The notes: generated from the sequence alone by a model not told the origin. A stretch of 41,805 nucleotides of DNA from Chrysochromulina parva (GCA_002887195.1 PJAB01000107.1:1-41805); one strand, 5' to 3'; counted from the first letter of the stretch, positions 20,423-29,953 are shown. A program made the numbers and translations.

Positions 20423-21910
20423 ATGTCGGGGTCGTCTGCCGAGGGCTTGACGGCCGAGCACTTGCTCATCGCTCGGTTGCACGTCGAGCGCCTCATCTCG
20501 ACTCAGCGCTTCTCGGATGCGGCCGACGTCGGCGCGCGGGTGCTCGCCACCGCCTCCGCCGCCTGTGCGGCCGCACCTCGCGGCATGCAGTTCGCCTCGG
20601 AGCGCGTTCGCCTCGCGTGCAGCCTCTGTGCCCTGGGCATGCTCAGCGGTCTGACCCTCAAGTCCTTCGCCGAGCTCCTTCAGAACGCTCCAGTCGACGA
20701 GGCGGCGCAAACCGCGGCGGTGGCCGCCATGAAGGCTCTGAGCGACGACGATCTCTTCGTGTGGCTACAGGCTCTCGAGGCCGCGGCGCCAAACGGCTCG
20801 CGCAACGCATTGTCTCTGCTCGACGCCGCGATCGGCCACCTGGACGAGGGAGTGGCGCCCGCAGTCCTCTCGTCCGCGCTCGCCTCGGGCGCGGCGCGCA
20901 CAGCGCTCGGCGCGGCCGACGAGGCCGTGCGTGCGCGCGGGCTGCAATTGTGCGCCAAGATGCTGCGAGCCGCGCCGGTGGTGCTGTGCGACCGGCTCGT
21001 GCCACTCCTGATGACGGCGGCGCTCGTCGAGGCGCCCGGCCTTCAGGAGCTGGCCCTTGCGACGCTCGGCGACGTGGCGTGCGCGCTCGCGCGCGTGCCC
21101 AGCGCGCACGAGCGCTCGGACGCGCTCGTCGGCGCTCTCGAGCCCATCGTGAGGCTGCTCAGCGTGTGCCTCTTCGCGCCGCGGCTGCCGCTGCAACAGA
21201 TCGCTACGCTCGCGCTCGGTAAGCTCGTACTGCACGGCACGCGCCGGCACCGCCCTCGCGCGCGCGACACGAGCACGGGCGTTGGCTCTCATCGGGTGCG
21301 GTCGCCGCCAGCGGGCAGCGACGTGAGCAGCGTGAGCAGCGAGGACGACGCGGCGGAGGCGGAGGACGAGGACGGGGGGGCGCACGCCGCGACGCTCGAG
21401 CCCAGCGGCAGCTGCCTCGAGGCATGCACCGACCTCGAGCGGCTCGTGGCCGACTTGGCCTTTCGGTACACCGCACCCGAGAGGGCGCCCGCGCCGCCGA
21501 CGGCGCCAGCGATGGCGCCGCATGCGACGTTGGGCGGCAAGGCCAAGGGCGCTGCGGCGAAGGCCAAGGGTGCTGCGGCCGCCGAAAAGGCGCACGCCGC
21601 CGGCAATGCGACGCTCATGGCGACGCTCCTCGCGTTCTTTGAGGCCCTGCGTGAGCGGCCAGTCGCGGTGAGCAACGCGATTGTATGGATCTGCCTGGGC
21701 TGCGCTGAGGAAGGCTGCCTCGGAGGCGGCAACGGCGGCGGGGACGGCGAGGAAGAGCCCGATGAGCGCACGTCGCGCTGCCTGCGCTTCCTGGCGTCGC
21801 ACCTGCCAGAGGCCGCGGTCGCGTCGGTAGTGCAGGCGACGGTGCTCAACTTGCAGCACCAGCATGGGCTCGACGTGGACGCCGCGCGCGTCGCGGGCTG
21901 GCTGCACTAA
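20423..21910 (+). CDS. HEAT-repeat-like protein, possibly condensin CAP-G C-terminal related
   Basis: Encodes 495 residues from a true ATG. It is nearly all alpha-helical, Ala/Leu-rich, with paired helices resembling HEAT repeats. The part at about 160-275 (LCDRLVPLLMTAALVEAPG, then LQQIATLALGKLVLHG) and the later LVADLAFRYTAPE resemble the C-terminal domain of condensin CAP-G, which has DSELYELRTASAEGLAKL-type helices and an LILxxxNP motif. The domain is split by an acidic Ser/Asp/Glu loop (VSSVSSEDDAAEAEDEDGG) and an Ala/Lys stretch. A full CAP-G is about twice as long, so this would be a shortened or separate relative. The match is my reading of helix patterns and is weak; the gene itself is secure. 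Confidence 0.72.
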   Translation: MSGSSAEGLTAEHLLIARLHVERLISTQRFSDAADVGARVLATASAACAAAPRGMQFASERVRLACSLCALGMLSGLTLKSFAELLQNAPVDEAAQTAAVAAMKALSDDDLFVWLQALEAAAPNGSRNALSLLDAAIGHLDEGVAPAVLSSALASGAARTALGAADEAVRARGLQLCAKMLRAAPVVLCDRLVPLLMTAALVEAPGLQELALATLGDVACALARVPSAHERSDALVGALEPIVRLLSVCLFAPRLPLQQIATLALGKLVLHGTRRHRPRARDTSTGVGSHRVRSPPAGSDVSSVSSEDDAAEAEDEDGGAHAATLEPSGSCLEACTDLERLVADLAFRYTAPERAPAPPTAPAMAPHATLGGKAKGAAAKAKGAAAAEKAHAAGNATLMATLLAFFEALRERPVAVSNAIVWICLGCAEEGCLGGGNGGGDGEEEPDERTSRCLRFLASHLPEAAVASVVQATVLNLQHQHGLDVDAARVAGWLH

Positions 21911-22078
21911 TGAGCGACGAGTGGGAGCAATGTTCGAGGAGAAAGCGGAGAGTGGGGTGTGTGTCGAATGCCTCGAAACGGTCATCAAGTTTGGAGATGT
22001 TTGCGCTGCGGCATCGCGAAGGCCAAATCGTCATGACGGCAGGCCCAGGAGAGCGCAGTGCGGCCCGCCTTCGGCACC

Positions 22079-25000
22079 ATGGCGGCCACTGAGGAGGATC
22101 GCCAGAAGATCCTCCAGGAACTGAAGGAGAAGAATGATATGATCCTCAGCATCAAGGGTTCGAAAATCGAGACACAAGTCGTCAAGTACTATGCAACGCA
22201 CAAGGCGAATGTGGCCGAGTTCGACAAGGAGGGCTACCTGCCGCTGCACCACGCGTGCGAGGCGCAAGCGAATGCTACGATCATCGATAAACTTCTCGAG
22301 ATCTACCCCGAGGGCGCCAAACTCGTCACAAAGGGCGAGGGCAAAGGCGATCTGCCGCTGCACCTGGCGTGCATGAAGTCTGTCACCGGCGATACCGCCA
22401 AGGCGCTCGCGGCGCGCATCGAATCGGTGGACCTGATGATTGAGGCGATGGTCAATGCGTACCCAGAGGCGTGCACTATCAAGCAGCGCGGCGCCCTCCC
22501 GCTGCACCTGGCGTGCGCGCATCAGTTTCCGCTCGGGGCGGTGACCACCCTGATCAAGCAGCACCCTGACGCGTGCAAGGTGCTGGCAGAAGGGTCGGGG
22601 AACCTGCCGCTACATCTGGCGTGCCTCAAGGGTTCAGACGAGCAGGTGATCACGCTGCTCGTCCAGACCTATCCGGACGCGTGCAAGACGAAGAACGAAC
22701 GCGGCAATCTGCCAATCCACTTTGCGGCGGCGAAGCAGGCGTCGGAGGCTATCGTGCGCTGCTTGCTGGCTGCGTACCCCGAGGGCGCACAGCAGAAGGA
22801 CGAGGCGGGTAAGCTGCCGCTGCAGATTGCGTCCGAGAAGCAAGCCTCCGAGGCGGTCGTGCGCGCGATCAACGAGGCCTTCCCCGACGCATCGCGCGTC
22901 AAGAATGCCAAGGGCCGGCTGCCGTGCCGGATGGCTTTCGAGACCAACGGTGGCGACGGCGTGATGGCGGCGCTGCTCGAGTCGTACCCCGACGGCGCGC
23001 GAGAGAAGGACGAGGCGGGCAAGCTGCTGCTCCACTACGCCGCCGAGACCAAAGCCTCCAATGCCATCGTCCAGTCGCTGATCGATGCGTACCCCGACGG
23101 TGCGAAAGTCAAGTCGGTCGCAGGCAACCTGCCGCTGCACTGCGCCGTGCAGCATCAGGCGACGGAGGAGGTGGTGCGCGCGCTCATCGCGGCCAACCCC
23201 GAAGGCCCGAGCGTCAAGGATAGCGGCGGCAACTACCCCATCCACCTCGCCGCCATGTACCAGTGCGCTGACGGCGTGATGGCGGCACTCATTGAGACCT
23301 TCCCAGAAGGCGCCAGCGCGGCCAAGCGCGACGGCAACCTGCCCATTCACTTCGCCGCGGGCAACCAGTGCTCGAAAAAGGTGGCGGAGATGCTGATTGA
23401 GGCCTTCTCGCGAGGCGCGAAGACTATCGAGGACTCCGGCCTGCTTCCGCTGCAGCTGGCGGCCAAGAAGCAGCTGGTGCTCGAGCGTTTGCTCTCCGAG
23501 AGGACAGCGGACCGCAAGATGATCGACATGATCTGCGACAAGAACGACAAGGTGGACCTCGCCAGCAAAGGTGCGGACTTCAAGGCGGAGAAGTTGCACG
23601 CCCAGGAGCTGCGCGACGAGAAGAGGGCCGTCGAGTTGCAGGCGAGGAAGGAGGTCGACGACAACCGCGAAGTGATGCGTCTGCTGCTGCATGCGACCTT
23701 TGATGTGCCACCACCCGCGCCGGACGCACCTCCGCGCCCCAAGCGCCCGAAGTTCGACGACCTCGTATCGTGCCTCAAGGGCAAGGGGAGCAAGGAGGAG
23801 GGGCTCGCGCTGCTCGCGGCCGAGCCACTCGTGTGCAAGGTGGTCGACAAGTGGGGCAAGTACCCGCTCCACTATGCATGCGAGTTCCAGGCGCCGGCGG
23901 AGGTGGTGGAGGCCATCTTGAAGGCGTTCCCCAGGGCTGCGCAGCGCAAGGCGATGGACAACCGCTACCCGCTCTACTACGCGAAGCAGTCGGCGCAGGT
24001 GATCGTCGACCAGCTCATCGAGGCCCATCCGACCATCTTCGACGCCATGTCGCTCGGCGAGCGGCTGACGCACCGCGCACCCAAAGAGTACCTGCTGCCC
24101 TTCATCACGCGACAGACGAGCCGCGTCAAGGACACGCAGGGCAACCTGATGCTGCACTATGCCTGCCAGTACCGCTCACCCGATGAGGTGGTGCGCAAGC
24201 TCGTGCAGAGGAATCCCGAGTCTCCGCAGGCGCCCGACTCGCACGGCAACCTGCCATTGCATGTGGCCGTCTCCTTCCAAGCGAGCGAGGCGGTCGTCGC
24301 CACACTGATCGTCGCGTACCCGGAGGCGGTGCAGACAAAGGGCCAGCGGAACTGCTTGCCGCTGCACTTTGCCGCCGAGAAGCAGGCGACCGAGGCGGTC
24401 GTCTGCGCGCTCATCGAAGTGTATCCGAGCGCTTGCGCGCATGCGGACGACCGGGGCAAGCTGCCGCTGCACTTGGCGGCGCAGCACAACGGCACCGAGG
24501 CCATCATCACGGCGATGCTGAAGCACAATCCCGCCGCAGTCAAGGAGAAGGACCGCGCGAACAACCTGCCGCTGCACTGGGCTGCCGAGGGCAAGACGGC
24601 CGCGGCCGGCGTCAAAGCAATGCTCGCACTGGACCCGCCAGTGAAGGTGGCCCCCGGTTCGGTGACGGTCAAGGGGAAGCGTGCAGAGGTGGACATGGGC
24701 AGCGTGGGCGCGAAAGATGCCTTAAGTATGCTGCCGTTGCACCGCGCCGCCATCAAGGCGGCGCCCGCGGGCGTCGTCGAGGCGCTGCTCGAGGCGTACC
24801 CGAAGGCAGCCGAGGTCAAACTGGAGAGTCGGGGGATGACGCCGCTGCACCTCGCCATCGAGGCCGACGCGTCTGAGGCCGCCGTCGTCGCCATCCTCAA
24901 CGCCTATCCCGAGGCAACCAAGGTGGCCGAGCCCTTCGACGCGAAGCTGCCGCTGCACGTGGCGGCGGAGCGCGAGGCATCGGACGGCGTCATCTCGGCG

Positions 25001-25651
25001 CTCCTGATCGAGTACTTCGAGGCGACCAAGGAGCGAACTAAGAAAAGCATGCTGCCGCTGCACCTCGCCGCTGAGACTTGGGCTTCCGACTTTGTGATGC
25101 ACTCGTTGCTCATGGCCTACCCCGAGGCGGTGCGCGAGCAGTCCACCGACGGCGCGCTGCCTCTGCACAGGGCGTGCACCAAGATGGGCTTCGAAAGCGT
25201 CGTGTACATGCTGCTCAAAATGTTCCCTGAGGGCGTCAAGACCCGCGACGCGACGGGACAGCTGCCGCTGCATTGGGCTGTGTCGAGGGGGGCATCGCCC
25301 AGTTCCGTCGCCGACCTGATCGAAGCGTATCCCGATGGCTGCAAGGTGGCGGACAATGCGGGCAACCTGCCGCTGCACGCGGCGGTCATCGCGGGCGCGA
25401 GCTTGCCCATCGTGACGCAGCTGCTCGAGATCTACCCGGCGGCTACTAAGACGTCCAACCACTTTTACAAGGCGCCGCTCATGATCGCGACCGAGATGGG
25501 AGTGTCCGAGGTGCTGCTCAAGGCGATCCTTGAGGCCGAGCACAAGGCCAACTCGATCTTCGGCGCCGTGGAGAAAGGGCTGGCAGCGCTGCAGAAGGCA
25601 AAGGGCAAAGGCGGCTTGTTTGCCCCTCTGGCCAGCTTATGGGGCCGATGA
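22079..25651 (+). CDS. Giant ankyrin-type repeat protein, about 27 repeats
   Basis: Encodes 1190 residues from an ATG in good context (ACCATGG); the frame opens seven codons earlier only at a GTG. I count about 27 units of roughly 35 residues with the core GNLPLHxAxxxQAS, then VVxALIxAYPEGA and K-rich turns. This is the TPLHxAA core of ankyrin repeats with LPLH in place of TPLH, as is common in algal and diatom proteins. A charged linker of about 100 residues (around 480-580, including PPPAPDAPPRPKRPK) splits the array into about 12 and 15 repeats. No catalytic domain, signal peptide or membrane segment is visible. It should act as a binding scaffold; the partner is unknown. Confidence 0.9.
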   Translation: MAATEEDRQKILQELKEKNDMILSIKGSKIETQVVKYYATHKANVAEFDKEGYLPLHHACEAQANATIIDKLLEIYPEGAKLVTKGEGKGDLPLHLACMKSVTGDTAKALAARIESVDLMIEAMVNAYPEACTIKQRGALPLHLACAHQFPLGAVTTLIKQHPDACKVLAEGSGNLPLHLACLKGSDEQVITLLVQTYPDACKTKNERGNLPIHFAAAKQASEAIVRCLLAAYPEGAQQKDEAGKLPLQIASEKQASEAVVRAINEAFPDASRVKNAKGRLPCRMAFETNGGDGVMAALLESYPDGAREKDEAGKLLLHYAAETKASNAIVQSLIDAYPDGAKVKSVAGNLPLHCAVQHQATEEVVRALIAANPEGPSVKDSGGNYPIHLAAMYQCADGVMAALIETFPEGASAAKRDGNLPIHFAAGNQCSKKVAEMLIEAFSRGAKTIEDSGLLPLQLAAKKQLVLERLLSERTADRKMIDMICDKNDKVDLASKGADFKAEKLHAQELRDEKRAVELQARKEVDDNREVMRLLLHATFDVPPPAPDAPPRPKRPKFDDLVSCLKGKGSKEEGLALLAAEPLVCKVVDKWGKYPLHYACEFQAPAEVVEAILKAFPRAAQRKAMDNRYPLYYAKQSAQVIVDQLIEAHPTIFDAMSLGERLTHRAPKEYLLPFITRQTSRVKDTQGNLMLHYACQYRSPDEVVRKLVQRNPESPQAPDSHGNLPLHVAVSFQASEAVVATLIVAYPEAVQTKGQRNCLPLHFAAEKQATEAVVCALIEVYPSACAHADDRGKLPLHLAAQHNGTEAIITAMLKHNPAAVKEKDRANNLPLHWAAEGKTAAAGVKAMLALDPPVKVAPGSVTVKGKRAEVDMGSVGAKDALSMLPLHRAAIKAAPAGVVEALLEAYPKAAEVKLESRGMTPLHLAIEADASEAAVVAILNAYPEATKVAEPFDAKLPLHVAAEREASDGVISALLIEYFEATKERTKKSMLPLHLAAETWASDFVMHSLLMAYPEAVREQSTDGALPLHRACTKMGFESVVYMLLKMFPEGVKTRDATGQLPLHWAVSRGASPSSVADLIEAYPDGCKVADNAGNLPLHAAVIAGASLPIVTQLLEIYPAATKTSNHFYKAPLMIATEMGVSEVLLKAILEAEHKANSIFGAVEKGLAALQKAKGKGGLFAPLASLWGR

Positions 25652-26278
25652 GGAGATCGCAGCGGGCGTGGCGGCATCTGCGGCGCTGGCGGCGGCCGCA
25701 CGGCATCCGCCAGGCATCCGCCAAAGTATTGGGCTGCGATGATGCATGCGAGCGCATGGCATTCTGTGTGTCTAGGGCGCCCGGGGTGTGGAGCTGAGGG
25801 CGTGCGAGCGGCAAGCAGGCCCCGTCCATGATGAGCGGAACAATCCCTTCAATGTACTCCATTTTGAATGCTTGGTGAGCTGAGAGTGTGCCGCTGTGTC
25901 AGGATCGCACGGTAAGGTCAGCCCCATTCGCCGTTGTCTGTTGTGGCCTGTGTGGTGTCTCCGGTCTCTCGACGGGAGGACGCACGGTCGTGATGTCTCG
26001 ACGTGTGTTGTGTCTGTTCTCTGTTGCTTGCGAGAATGATTGTGTGACTGTGCGCTGCGCGGTTCGGCCGCACCGCACACGGATATCTAAAAATAATACG
26101 TTGAACGTTCGGTCAGCGCGATAACGCGACGATCTATAAACTTTCGCGGATATACCGCCGCCCGGCGCACAAACACGTGGCGGAACGGACCACGGTGCGT
26201 TGACGCCGGACGCGACGTAAGACGCGACGCGGACATCTCGCTTACGTCGCGGCCGACAAAAGATCTAAGATGAACGGA
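25652..26278. other. Convergent intergenic region with a hairpin near its right end
   Basis: This lies between the stops of the ankyrin gene (+) and the GT77 gene (-). It is relatively AT-rich in the middle (26080-26155). A perfect inverted repeat is listed separately. No gene is seen. Confidence 0.5.
26211..26251. repeat. Perfect 11-bp inverted repeat downstream of the GT77 gene
   Basis: CGCGACGTAAG at 26211-26221 and CTTACGTCGCG at 26241-26251 are exact reverse complements with a 19-nt loop. Three further pairs follow after one mismatch. The hairpin begins 28 bp past the GT77 stop codon and may help end or process that transcript. Confidence 0.6.
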
Positions 26279-28648
26279 TCATCCGGGCTGCCTGAGCGGT
26301 GGTGGTGGTTTCAAGTAGACGCGCCCATTGTCGGCGTCGTTATTGATGAATCGCGAGGTGCAGCACCACGCGCCGCGGTAGACATAGTACTCCATCATGG
26401 TCATGAAGAGCATCGCCTGGTTGGGGTCGCTCGACCAGCCACCAAAGAGGCCCTCAGCGTCGGCGAGTTGGAGCACGCGCGCGTCCTTCCACGGCGCGAG
26501 TCGCTCGAGTAGCTGCACGTTGGTCACCCCTCGAGGGAGCGTAGGTCCGCCGGCCGAGATCATCCCGTTGTTGGACGCGCCTTCGGCCCCCAGCGCGTCC
26601 GCCAGCGACCCGCCGCCGCCGCCGCCGCCGCCGCTGCTGCTGCTGCTGCTGCCCACGCGTCTGCCGGTCACATGGACCTCGACGATCGAGTTCTTGATCT
26701 CGGTTGAGGTGCGTGGGTCGTGCAAGAACGAGTGCGTGCGCATCTTGAGCGGCTCGGTGAAGAGGCCGTGGAACTTGTGCGGTTGCATGCCGAAGCGCGT
26801 CGGTTCGGTCGCCATCAGCTGCAGCTTATGGGTGTCGGTCACAAAGTGTGTCGAGCAGCGGAAGGGCATCTTGAGGCGAGGCGAGGCGCCCTGGTACACG
26901 CACGTGGGCATGATGTCCGGATACTCGGATCGGTCGCACAGGCACTCAAAGTGCGGAATGATGAGCGTTCGGTTGAGCACACGCGCGATGGCGAGCGCAT
27001 CGCGCAGCGCGTGCACCTGGCGTGACATGAGCTCGACGTTGGCGCGAAGCCGCACGGACCGTTTGAGCCCTTCCTGCCACATGATCTCCATCCCGACCGG
27101 TTTGGGCGGCAGCCCGTGCTTTGGATCCTCGCCGCCGCACGGTCTCGTCATCTGGCCTGGAATGTACTCATCCTCGCCCGGCTTGCAAGGCATCGGGTCT
27201 GCCCCGGCAGCAGGCGGCACAAATGTGAGGAACTTGCCCTCCTCATAGTACTCTCGCGGCAGGACCGCCCAGAGGCCCGCCTCGAGGAAGCGCCAGCGCT
27301 TACCCGCGTCGCCATACTCGGTGAAGGTGGCGTGCACCGACAAGCACTTGCCCGTCTTGCCCTCCTGTTGGACCCACACGAGATGGCCCGAGCAAAAGTG
27401 CTCGGCGGGCAGTGGCGCGACGCGCAGCCCATGGGGACCGAAGCCGGGCACGGGGCCTACCACGCGCCCCGAGGCCGAGACGCGCTTGACTGGGTAGAAG
27501 CCCGTTTGGATCAGCCTGTTGAACGCGCCCTGGTCATCTGAGTACGGGTCGCGCAGCCCCAGCGTCGCGGTCGCCCACGCCTTGGCGAAGCTAATAGAGT
27601 CCTCATCACTCTTGAACCAGAGGACGCCCGTGTTGAACACGGCGCCGCCCACATTGTCGGGCGAGTAGCCGCACGACTGCGGCGAGTGGCTGCGCGGCGT
27701 CTTATCTCGGTCCGAATCGACGTCAAGGCAGTCGGTGGAGGCCCCAAGCGAGGCGCCCTCTGCCATCAAGCTCGTGAGTACTGGGAGCGGGTCGCCGACC
27801 CACGCGACATCCGAGTCGGAGACGAGGACGTGCCGGCCCGTGAGCAGCACCAGCCGGATGCACTCGGCCTTCAGGTATCCCATCCGATGGAACAGATGCG
27901 GCGCGTGCCGGAAGTGCGTCGTGGGCAACGCACCAGTGTAGTTGTAGGCAGGGATGCGCCGCTCGTGCAGCGCGCGCAATAGAACCTCGTCAAAGGCGGC
28001 GACGACCATGTGCCAGCCGTATCCGAGCGCAATCACGTGGTGCGCCCAGTTCATCAGCATCTCGGTCACTCCCGCGTTGCCAAAGGCGAGCCACGCCGTG
28101 CCGCCGACCGCCACGTGCTCGAGGAGCACCTCCATCGAGGCATCAGCAGGACGCTGTGGCGGCAATTTGCTCAGGTCGGGCCGCCAGCGCGTCATCCCGT
28201 CCGCCTGGAGCAGCCGGCGCACGTTGTCCGACTCGCGCTCCGCCTGCGCCAACGACGATTGCGTCGCGCCCCACAGCACGCCCTCCTTGGGTGTAGGCTG
28301 GTGTTCGATGGCGGTGGCGACGGACTGGCGCGCCATGACATCCTGTCCACCCGAAAAGAACATTGGCCCGTCCGCGGTCGCGGTTGCGGGCCGCTTGATT
28401 GGCACACTCGACGCCACGGCCGGATTCGAGCTCGTCGTCGCCGCTGGGTGTGGCGTTGCCTCCTCCACTTCAGGCGGTGCCGCGGTTGCCCGCACGCGGG
28501 AGCGCACGAGCGCCATGCTTGCGTCCACGCGCTGCGAGGCATAATGCGTGCTTCGAGCGCTGGTGGGCGCCCATGCGGTGAAGTGCACGTACAGCACCAC
28601 GCACACCGCGAGGAGCGCCCAGAGGATCGACCTGCTCGTGCGCGCCAT
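26279..28648 (-). CDS. GT77 glycosyltransferase, XEG113-like arabinosyltransferase family
   Basis: Encodes 789 residues from a true ATG. A type II signal anchor sits at about 8-27 (ILWALLAVCVVLYVHFTAW), then a 130-residue stem. The nucleotide-sugar transferase domain spans about 165-500, with the DxD metal site at Asp278-Asp280 (VSDSDVAWVGDP), VFNTGVLWF and FCSGHLVWVQ. The block after it (VHATFTEYGDAGKRWR, REYYEEGKFLTF, ALAIARVLNRTLIIP) is the extra region shared with plant XEG113, which adds arabinose to hydroxyproline-linked glycans of extensins in the Golgi. A Ser/Gly run (near 690-705) is low complexity. The donor sugar in this alga cannot be read from sequence. Proline-rich SPPPP proteins at the left of the window are the kind of substrate this family modifies. 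Confidence 0.9.
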   Translation of the reverse strand: MARTSRSILWALLAVCVVLYVHFTAWAPTSARSTHYASQRVDASMALVRSRVRATAAPPEVEEATPHPAATTSSNPAVASSVPIKRPATATADGPMFFSGGQDVMARQSVATAIEHQPTPKEGVLWGATQSSLAQAERESDNVRRLLQADGMTRWRPDLSKLPPQRPADASMEVLLEHVAVGGTAWLAFGNAGVTEMLMNWAHHVIALGYGWHMVVAAFDEVLLRALHERRIPAYNYTGALPTTHFRHAPHLFHRMGYLKAECIRLVLLTGRHVLVSDSDVAWVGDPLPVLTSLMAEGASLGASTDCLDVDSDRDKTPRSHSPQSCGYSPDNVGGAVFNTGVLWFKSDEDSISFAKAWATATLGLRDPYSDDQGAFNRLIQTGFYPVKRVSASGRVVGPVPGFGPHGLRVAPLPAEHFCSGHLVWVQQEGKTGKCLSVHATFTEYGDAGKRWRFLEAGLWAVLPREYYEEGKFLTFVPPAAGADPMPCKPGEDEYIPGQMTRPCGGEDPKHGLPPKPVGMEIMWQEGLKRSVRLRANVELMSRQVHALRDALAIARVLNRTLIIPHFECLCDRSEYPDIMPTCVYQGASPRLKMPFRCSTHFVTDTHKLQLMATEPTRFGMQPHKFHGLFTEPLKMRTHSFLHDPRTSTEIKNSIVEVHVTGRRVGSSSSSSGGGGGGGGSLADALGAEGASNNGMISAGGPTLPRGVTNVQLLERLAPWKDARVLQLADAEGLFGGWSSDPNQAMLFMTMMEYYVYRGAWCCTSRFINNDADNGRVYLKPPPPLRQPG

Positions 28649-28914
28649 CGTCGACGAGTTTCGACCAAACCTGACACGTCAAGTCAAGTCATCCGGGGAT
28701 CCTGGGATCCACTCAGGCCGTCCGGCGGTGACTCGAAAAGTGGGCGCTTCGCAACGAAGCCCATTTTGGAAGATCGGTTACGTCGATCTGCCGAATCGTG
28801 AACTAAATTCGCCGAGGTCCTGTGCTCGAGCCAAAGCTTGCTCGAGCCACCTCTCGTGCCCCGCCTCCTTGTGGGCGTGCCCACGTTTGGCGCAGCCGCC
28901 CGTCGGCCATCAAC
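28649..28914. promoter_or_regulatory. Divergent promoter, GT77 and FABP-like genes, with two small palindromes
   Basis: 266 bp separate the two ATGs. A bulged hairpin lies at 28741-28763 (TGGGC..TTCG/CGAAGCCCA). A 6-bp inverted repeat follows: AGATCG at 28771-28776 and CGATCT at 28784-28789. They could be protein-binding sites, but short palindromes are common by chance. Confidence 0.35.
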
Positions 28915-29788
28915 ATGCTCAACATATTTGCCATATTCGTCCACCGGCGCCTCTACCACTGGGTCTTTGAGGTGCTGCCACTTTGCCTCCTCGCCTTTCA
29001 GTCCATTGCCGCTGTGACGGCGCAGGGGAACGTTGATGGATGGTCACGGCAGGCGGTAGGCGCTGCGCGCGACTTAGGCAGGAATATGGGGAAAGCGGGC
29101 GAGCAGCTAGCCAACTTCATCGGCCGTTGGAACATCCAGGAGCGCCACAACATGGATGAGTTCCTTGAGCAGCTCGGCTTCACCGCGTGGCAGCGCGCGC
29201 TTATCACCCGCGCCGGGCAGCAGACAACAATGGAGGCCACGGGCGGCAACCTCAGTATAATCACGTCCGACCTGCGCGGCACGACGCGGCTCGATCTGCC
29301 GCTCGATGGTGCCGAACAAGAATCGTGCGTGCCGCCTCCCGCCCCGCCGCCGCCGTCCTAAAGGGGAGCCGAGGATGTCCTAAACTATCGGGAGCAATCC
29401 CGGGTCTTCTTTCCACTGATTGCCAGTGCGGTCAATCGCTCAGGCTGAGGCTCCCCGCCACTCTGGCCTCTTGCACTGCGCCCAGCCCTGCCGTGTGCCG
29501 CACATTCTCTCGCCTGTCGTGTGTGCGGCCTTCTCGTGCTTCACGGGAGAGTTGCGCGCGTGCGTTGTCGGACGCAGGGCCGATGGCGACGGTGGCAGGA
29601 CGGTGTACCGCAGGGCGCAGGTGGATCGGCACGCCGTCACCGTGACGGAGCGCTTCCCGGGCGACGAGGAGCCCGTGTCCATTTGCCGCCGCACGCTCAA
29701 CCCCGACGGGCGCATGGTCATCGAGATCAAGAAGCGGACGCCGACGGGCCGGTTGGCCTCCTTCAGAGCTATTGCCTCACGATGCTGA
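28915..29788 (+). CDS. Secreted FABP/lipocalin-like beta-barrel protein
   Basis: Two exons (28915-29324 and 29578-29788) give 206 residues. The frame upstream is open only to a GTG, so the ATG at 28915 is used. Residues 1-37 form a hydrophobic leader (WVFEVLPLCLLAFQSIAAV) ending before AQGNVDG, consistent with a signal peptide. The body shows the fatty-acid-binding-protein plan: a W-containing opening (RWNIQERHNMDEFLEQLG), a helical AWQRALITRAGQ stretch, then short alternating strands (TTMEATGGNLSIIT, RHAVTVTERFPG, DGRMVIEIKKRTP). The family binds fatty acids or other hydrophobic ligands inside a ten-strand barrel. Classical FABPs are cytosolic, so the leader is unusual. The fold call is by pattern, not by search. 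Confidence 0.68.
29325..29577 (+). other. Intron of the FABP-like gene (253 nt)
   Basis: The donor is GAATC|GTGCGTGCC and the acceptor GGACGCAG|GGCC. Splicing joins EQES to ADGDGGRTVYRR in frame and avoids the stop reached by reading through. The donor octamer is the same as in TOP6A and IFT172. Confidence 0.75.
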
Positions 29789-29953
29789 GCGGCTCATGCC
29801 GGCTCGCGCTCCCTGTACAACTTTCTGCTCGGATCCCCCCCGCCTCTTCTCTCCATGGCATGTGGTCGTCTGTGTGCCGCTTATGTGCCGCTCGTGTGCA
29901 GTGACATTGGTACGAAACGCGCGGCCGTGGTACGCGTAGATGATGTGTACTCT

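Noticed and set aside
22634..24157. 507-codon open frame antisense to the ankyrin gene
   Set aside because: Its apparent repeats mirror the ankyrin repeats on the true strand.
22079..25651. Regularly spaced repeats that might suggest a CRISPR array or satellite
   Set aside because: They are in-frame protein repeats of about 35 residues with diverged bases.
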